Shown: positions 6,142-7,249 of the stretch, in pieces | How the letters are laid out: each line of letters starts with the position of its first letter | Numbering within the stretch: the first letter of the stretch is position 1 | From: Syntrophomonadaceae bacterium | Lineage (GTDB): Bacteria; Bacillota; Syntrophomonadia; Syntrophomonadales; Syntrophomonadaceae | Reading direction: 5' to 3' | Assembly: GCA_012798055.1 (NCBI GenBank) | Contig: JAAZOA010000031.1 | Location: 1 to 7,249 of the forward strand | DNA: 7,249 nt | Notes under the pieces: generated by a model | Database searches by the model: none | Seen by the model: only the letters and a program-made list of their open reading frames with translations | What the model was told of the DNA's origin: nothing | Translations under genes and position numbers: made by a program

Positions 6142-6456
6142 TCAGAACGGGGCTGCGAAATTCCTGATCACCAGGAAAAGCACCGCCATACCCACTATGG
6201 TCGCCACCGAAACCGTAACCGAATAGTCTTTTTCTTTCACCATGGTATACAGCCCGGTGAGGCCGCCCAGGATTGCGGTAATTATGGCGCAGAGCATGGG
6301 GATATCCAGGGGGAGATTACTGAACAGGGGCTGGTCAGGTTCCGGGTGTTGCACTGCCACTACTATCCTGGCTATGATGAGGAACAGACAGAAAACCAGC
6401 AGCAATGCCAGGGATTGTTCCCCCCATTTGCTCTGGGGACTGAATTTAATCTTCAA
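6142..6456 (-). CDS. Small membrane protein with three predicted transmembrane helices
   Basis: A 104-residue protein of no family I recognise. Hydrophobic segments at about 14-35 (LALLLVFCLFLIIARIVVAV), 53-72 (MLCAIITAILGGLTGLYTMV) and 79-98 (VTVSVATIVGMAVLFLVI) predict three membrane helices, with a basic N-terminus (KIKFSPQSK) probably inside. The extent of the frame and the strong hydrophobic pattern support coding. The start is a TTG at 6456, about 9 bases after AAGGAG. An ATG nearer the Shine-Dalgarno (6461-6459) is in another frame and reads only Met-Val-stop, overlapping the TTG. The gene lies 43 bases upstream of the membrane-anchored hydrolase on the same strand and may form a complex with it or merely share its transcript. 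A candidate promoter lies at 6499-6526. Confidence 0.8.
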   Translation of the reverse strand: MKIKFSPQSKWGEQSLALLLVFCLFLIIARIVVAVQHPEPDQPLFSNLPLDIPMLCAIITAILGGLTGLYTMVKEKDYSVTVSVATIVGMAVLFLVIRNFAAPF

Positions 6457-6498
6457 ACCATTTCCTCTCCTTAAATAATGTGATATCTTCGTTAAATA

Positions 6499-6526
6499 AT
6501 ATTAGCACAATCATAACCGGGAGCAA
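6499..6526 (-). promoter_or_regulatory. Candidate promoter of the membrane protein-hydrolase operon
   Basis: On the - strand, TTGCTC (6526-6521), a 16-base spacer and TAATAT (6504-6499), the latter preceded by TGC as in an extended -10. Transcription would start near 6492, about 35 bases before the TTG start at 6456. The -35 is only a half match, so this is a moderate prediction. Confidence 0.45.
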
Positions 6527-6630
6527 ATCCTGCAGGACCTCAAGCAATTGCTGTTCAACCGGAACGATGTACTGCCCGCTCCGAAGACTGGTGTCATCGG
6601 AATAAATTTTGATACGTGCTGGATATGTGA

Positions 6631-6654
6631 AGGCCGGGGTTAATGCCCCGGCCT
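6631..6654. terminator. Strong GC hairpin after the 59-residue protein gene
   Basis: AGGCCGGGG (6631-6639) and CCCCGGCCT (6646-6654) form a perfect 9-bp stem with a six-base loop, about 47 bases after the stop codon of the small - strand gene. No real U-run follows on either strand (TTCACAT on the - strand), so it may be an inefficient terminator or a 3' stabilising hairpin. Its position between two - strand transcription units fits a transcript end. Confidence 0.6.
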
Positions 6655-6700
6655 CGAGTTCAAATCTGCAAGTCCTATGGGATAGTCTCCATCTTTCCAT

Positions 6701-6880
6701 CTATTTGGGCAGTTGCTCCAGCAGATTGACCATCAGCGCTTCTTCCTTCTCCAGATCCTTGCGCCATTCGCGTTTTTCGGTGCGGGCGATTTCCCGGCGC
6801 AGATCCAGCAGATATTTCTCGACTAAACCTTTCAACAACCAGGCGTCTTTATCCTCTATCTGGAGAGTATACATGGCCAT
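6701..6880 (-). CDS. Small charged helical protein, function unknown
   Basis: A 59-residue protein. After a short strand-like start (MAMYTLQIED) the rest reads as long amphipathic helix rich in Lys, Arg, Glu and Leu (LVEKYLLDLRREIARTEKREWRKDLEKEEALMVNLLEQL), a helical-hairpin or coiled-coil type composition. No family is recognised, no signal peptide or membrane segment is seen, and the protein is presumably cytoplasmic. AAGGAG lies 4 bases before the first ATG (6880) and 10 bases before a second ATG two codons later (6874); either could be used, giving 59 or 57 residues. The frame remains open to 7231, but the upstream part crosses a divergent gene and has no protein-like character, so the short form is preferred. 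The divergent partner begins at 7029. A strong hairpin follows the gene. Confidence 0.7.
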   Translation of the reverse strand: MAMYTLQIEDKDAWLLKGLVEKYLLDLRREIARTEKREWRKDLEKEEALMVNLLEQLPK

Positions 6881-6958
6881 CACACTCCTTTTCTCCAATT
6901 CTACCATATCCCCGGCAGCAAAATGGAGAATAGGGATGGCCGTCTGGATACAGTCAGT

Positions 6959-6992
6959 CTGTCCAGAAAACCTGCCCCATGGTACACTGGGG
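6959..6992 (+). promoter_or_regulatory. Candidate extended -10 promoter with overlapping inverted repeat
   Basis: TACACT (6983-6988) preceded by TGG forms an extended -10-like element for the gene starting at 7029, with a poor -35 (CTGTCC, 6959-6964, 18-base spacer). The arms CCCCA (6975-6979) and TGGGG (6988-6992) bracket this -10, so a regulator could bind there. The evidence is positional and weak. Confidence 0.3.
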
Positions 6993-7028
6993 TGGGACTC
7001 ACAATATTGACGAGCCGGGTGATAAAAG

Positions 7029-7249
7029 ATGCGGTGGAATAAATGGTCTGGGTTGATCTTAATGCTGGCTGTATTAGCCGTGATGGGATGGGTAGGCTGG
7101 AGGTATTTTCTGCAGCCCGATGCGGAAACTGCCCAGCAGTTGGAGGAACAGTTTGGAAAAGAGTTCTTCAATTCATTCGTGGCCGAGGCCCCTGGCCCTG
7201 ATAACTTCCAATTGGATGAAAAATCCTTCACGGCAGAGGTGGTGAGGGA
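7029..7249 (+). CDS. Membrane-anchored protein of unknown function (3' end outside window)
   Basis: An open frame of 73 codons runs from the ATG at 7029 off the window edge. The N-terminus is MRWNKWSGLILMLAVLAVMGWVGWRYF, split here as a short basic stretch followed by about 17 hydrophobic residues, with no Cys for a lipobox and no clear cleavage site. A single N-terminal membrane anchor with the rest outside the cytoplasm is most likely. The part after it is acidic and polar (QPDAETAQQLEEQFGKEF, then FVAEAPGPDNFQLDEKSF) and looks like genuine protein. GGTGAT (7018-7023) lies 5 bases before the ATG as a modest ribosome binding site. An upstream GTG in another frame stops quickly. I do not recognise the family; the missing C-terminus would be needed to name it. 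It is divergent from the 59-residue gene, with 148 bases between them. Confidence 0.7.
   Translation, partial: MRWNKWSGLILMLAVLAVMGWVGWRYFLQPDAETAQQLEEQFGKEFFNSFVAEAPGPDNFQLDEKSFTAEVVR

Noticed and set aside
5505..6167. 220-residue + strand frame opposite the hydrolase gene
   Set aside because: It is antisense to a hydrolase with a complete catalytic triad and membrane segments, and has low-complexity Gln/Gly-rich composition typical of a shadow frame.
6646..6672. GAGTTCAAATC resembling a tRNA T-loop
   Set aside because: The flanking bases do not form a T stem, and no acceptor, D or anticodon arm is found nearby.
6446..6700. 84-residue - strand frame between the 59-residue gene and the membrane protein gene
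   Set aside because: It begins right after the previous stop without a ribosome binding site, crosses the strong hairpin at 6631-6654 and the AT-rich promoter region, and overlaps the next gene's start. Its hydrophobic end comes from promoter sequence.

Overview
The window is compact bacterial DNA of intermediate GC. Strong Shine-Dalgarno sequences (GGGAG, AGGAG, AAGGAG), two likely TTG starts, a GEMM-I riboswitch with an intrinsic terminator, and a helix-turn-helix/DUF4180 gene pair all suggest an anaerobic member of the Bacillota, probably class Clostridia. A Syntrophomonas-like lineage is possible, but this is an impression from protein style and not a demonstrated match. No mobile element, CRISPR array, rRNA or tRNA is visible.

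Layout. (1) At the left edge, on the + strand, lies the end of a DUF1801 (YdhG-like, frataxin-fold) gene whose reading frame is interrupted by a TAG; it looks like a pseudogene. (2) On the - strand, a two-gene operon with its own promoter (TTGCTA-17-TATAAT) encodes an excisionase/MerR-type HTH protein and a DUF4180 protein. (3) Upstream of it, and separated by an intrinsic terminator, is a - strand gene for a cytoplasmic PAS-GAF-HD-GYP protein, a predicted cyclic-di-GMP phosphodiesterase. Its roughly 250-base leader carries a clear GEMM-I (c-di-GMP-I) riboswitch aptamer followed by a terminator hairpin. (4) Diverging from it on the + strand is pgi, glucose-6-phosphate isomerase, starting with TTG. 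(5) Convergent with pgi, on the - strand, are a small three-helix membrane protein gene and a gene for a membrane-anchored alpha/beta hydrolase of the S33 (proline iminopeptidase-like) type. (6) At the right end are a 59-residue charged helical protein gene (- strand) and the divergent start of a gene for a membrane-anchored protein of unknown function, which runs off the window.

How the parts work together. The best-supported regulatory unit is the c-di-GMP riboswitch in front of a c-di-GMP phosphodiesterase gene, a direct feedback arrangement in which the second messenger senses and sets production of the enzyme that destroys it. A possible antiterminator pairing between the 3' arm of aptamer P3 and the 5' arm of the terminator can be drawn, which would make it an OFF switch, but this direction is inference. 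The HTH/DUF4180 pair is a conserved-looking but functionally unexplained regulator-plus-partner operon. The remaining genes are ordinary housekeeping genes or uncharacterised membrane genes with no visible link to c-di-GMP.
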